Source of the DNA: Desulfobacteraceae bacterium
GTDB lineage: Bacteria > Desulfobacterota > Desulfobacteria > Desulfobacterales > JAABPS01
Length of the DNA stretch: 7,671 nt
Direction: 5' to 3'
Assembly (NCBI GenBank): GCA_011391835.1
Contig: JAABPS010000021.1
Coordinates: forward strand, 1-7,671
Positions 6,607 through 7,671 of the stretch are shown here, one piece after another. How positions within the stretch are numbered: the stretch's first letter is position 1; each line of letters opens with the position of its first letter. The notes under the pieces were generated by a model, which was not told the DNA's origin, searched no databases, and worked only from the letters and a program-made list of their open reading frames with translations. Position numbers and translations under genes: made by a program.

Positions 6607-6641
6607 GGTTTATTCATGTCCGTTAGGGTGAAACGTGATAT

Positions 6642-7544
6642 ATGAATGACATAACATTTGCCAGTCAGCTTTTACAATATGTTATAACCGGGATTACCAT
6701 TGGAAGCATTTATGCGATGGTAGCCATCGGTTTTAATATCATATATAATGTTACGGATATCATTAATTTTGCCCAGGGCGAATTTGTGATGCTTGGCGGC
6801 ATGATGATGGTTTTATTTCATGTGAGCCTGGGGCTGCCTATTCTGTTGGCCTTTTTGTTCACCATCATTTCAGTAACACTGGTGGGTGTGATTGTGGATA
6901 GGTTCGCCATCCGACCCATTCGGCAGCCATCCGTGCTGACTCTGATTATTGCTACCATTGCAGCCTCCATTTTACTCAAAGGGATGGCCATGTTTGCATG
7001 GGGAAAAGATCCGCTTGACCTTCCGGCTTTTTCAGGCAGAAATCCTATTCGATTACTGGGTGCGGTGATTCAACCACAGTATTTGTGGGTGATTGGGTTT
7101 CTTGGGGTTACGGTCTTGTTGCTTACCTTCTTTTTTGAAAGAACCATTGCTGGAAAAGCGATGCGCGCATGCGCAGACAATCCGGATGCAGCCAGCCTTG
7201 TGGGTATTAATGTCAAAAAAATGATCATGCTCTCTTTTTCTTTATCAGCAGCCATCGGAGCGCTCGCAGGAATTGTTATTACGCCTATCTCGCTAATGGA
7301 GTATGATCGGGGTGCGATGCTGGCAATTAAAGGATTTAGCGCCGTTATTCTGGGAGGCCTGGGAAGCTTCCCTGGAGCCATTATTGGCGGATTAATTATC
7401 GGAATTATCGAATCCCTTGGCGCTGGACTTGTATCATCTGGATATAAGGATGCATTTGCTTTAATTGTTTTGCTGGCAGTACTATTCTTTAAGCCCAGTG
7501 GAATCTTAGGGAATATTGAAATAAGCAAAATTAAAAGGTTTTAA
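6642..7544 (+). CDS. livH: LivH-type inner-membrane permease of the Liv ABC transporter
   Basis: This 300-residue polytopic protein has the full length of the LivH permease family (BPD_transp_2). About eight hydrophobic segments span the protein. Diagnostic stretches are INFAQGEFVMLGG (41-53) near the N-terminus, the cytoplasmic RACADNPDAASLVGIN (175-190) and GGLGSFPGA (238-246), the conserved loop region close to where the ATPase subunits dock. LivH pairs with LivM to form the pore that takes substrate from LivK, driven by LivG and LivF. The weak ribosome site AGGGTG (6625-6630) lies 11 bases before the ATG, which is rather far. The start fits the usual LivH N-terminus (FASQLLQYVITGITIGSIYAM), so it is probably right. 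Expression probably depends on read-through of the terminator at 6514-6551, since no clear new promoter was seen in the 161-bp gap. The livM start follows one base after its stop. Confidence 0.94.
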   Translation: MNDITFASQLLQYVITGITIGSIYAMVAIGFNIIYNVTDIINFAQGEFVMLGGMMMVLFHVSLGLPILLAFLFTIISVTLVGVIVDRFAIRPIRQPSVLTLIIATIAASILLKGMAMFAWGKDPLDLPAFSGRNPIRLLGAVIQPQYLWVIGFLGVTVLLLTFFFERTIAGKAMRACADNPDAASLVGINVKKMIMLSFSLSAAIGALAGIVITPISLMEYDRGAMLAIKGFSAVILGGLGSFPGAIIGGLIIGIIESLGAGLVSSGYKDAFALIVLLAVLFFKPSGILGNIEISKIKRF

Positions 7545-7545
7545 C

Positions 7546-7671
7546 ATGCTGAAAATACGAAAGCTTCCTATCGCCATCTTTGCTTTTATTATTGTTAGCT
7601 TACCGTTTGTTATACATACAGTTCCTGCAATTGGGAATTACACCAATGTAATGGTCTTTTCGGGTATATAC
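7546..7671 (+). CDS. livM: LivM-type permease, N-terminal 42 residues (3'-partial)
   Basis: The ATG at 7546 is one base past the livH stop and has an AAAAGG ribosome site (7533-7538) seven bases upstream. The frame stays open to the window edge. The translation begins MLKIRKLPIAIFAF, a short basic start followed by a membrane segment, then a short polar loop and NVMVFSGIY, which resembles the start of the second membrane segment in LivM proteins. LivM is the usual partner of LivH and normally follows it directly, which supports the call more than the short sequence does. The rest of the gene, and livG and livF if present, lie outside the window. Confidence 0.85.
   Translation, partial: MLKIRKLPIAIFAFIIVSLPFVIHTVPAIGNYTNVMVFSGIY

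Noticed and set aside
7070..7528. Minus-strand open frame of 152 codons inside livH
   Set aside because: Antisense to a strongly conserved permease; its Pro/Ile/Ala-rich translation is what reading livH codons backwards gives.

Overview
The window suggests an anaerobic, low-to-moderate-GC Gram-negative bacterium, most plausibly a Desulfobacterota (deltaproteobacterial) lineage. This rests on three things. A phenylacetate-CoA-ligase-like gene, a tandem-ACT gene and a Liv-type ABC transporter lie in a row. A PilZ protein carries an N-terminal zinc-ribbon-like segment. The Shine-Dalgarno sites are strong, with sigma70-type promoters. The taxonomic call is inference; no rRNA or tRNA gene is present to anchor it.

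Left part (1-2362, + strand): two overlapping membrane-protein genes that look like GT-C (GT39/ArnT-like) glycosyltransferases. The first enters from the left edge and only its C-terminal part is visible. The second is complete and has the SLWxDE and SQEARPY motifs of the family. These genes look more AT-rich than the right half by eye and probably end a surface-polysaccharide or glycosylation locus.

Middle (2363-3342): a convergent PilZ gene on the minus strand (2439-2909), then a 433-bp AT-rich divergent intergenic region. That region holds a good minus-strand promoter for the PilZ gene and a good plus-strand promoter for the catabolic operon.

Right part (3343-7671, + strand): an aryl-CoA ligase (PaaK family), a stand-alone double-ACT protein, a LivK-like binding lipoprotein, the LivH permease and the start of LivM, which runs off the right edge. 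The arrangement suggests one unit. The transporter imports an amino acid or aromatic acid, the ligase activates an arylacetate to its CoA thioester, and the ACT protein may sense a ligand. A second promoter lies just before livK. A strong intrinsic terminator and a further hairpin lie between livK and livH, so the binding protein is probably expressed more than the ligase or the permeases.

I did not find an obviously new defence, mobile or RNA system. The most notable points are the linkage of ligase, ACT protein and transporter, and the layered regulation of the right-hand cluster. There are no CRISPR arrays, insertion sequences, tRNAs or rRNAs.
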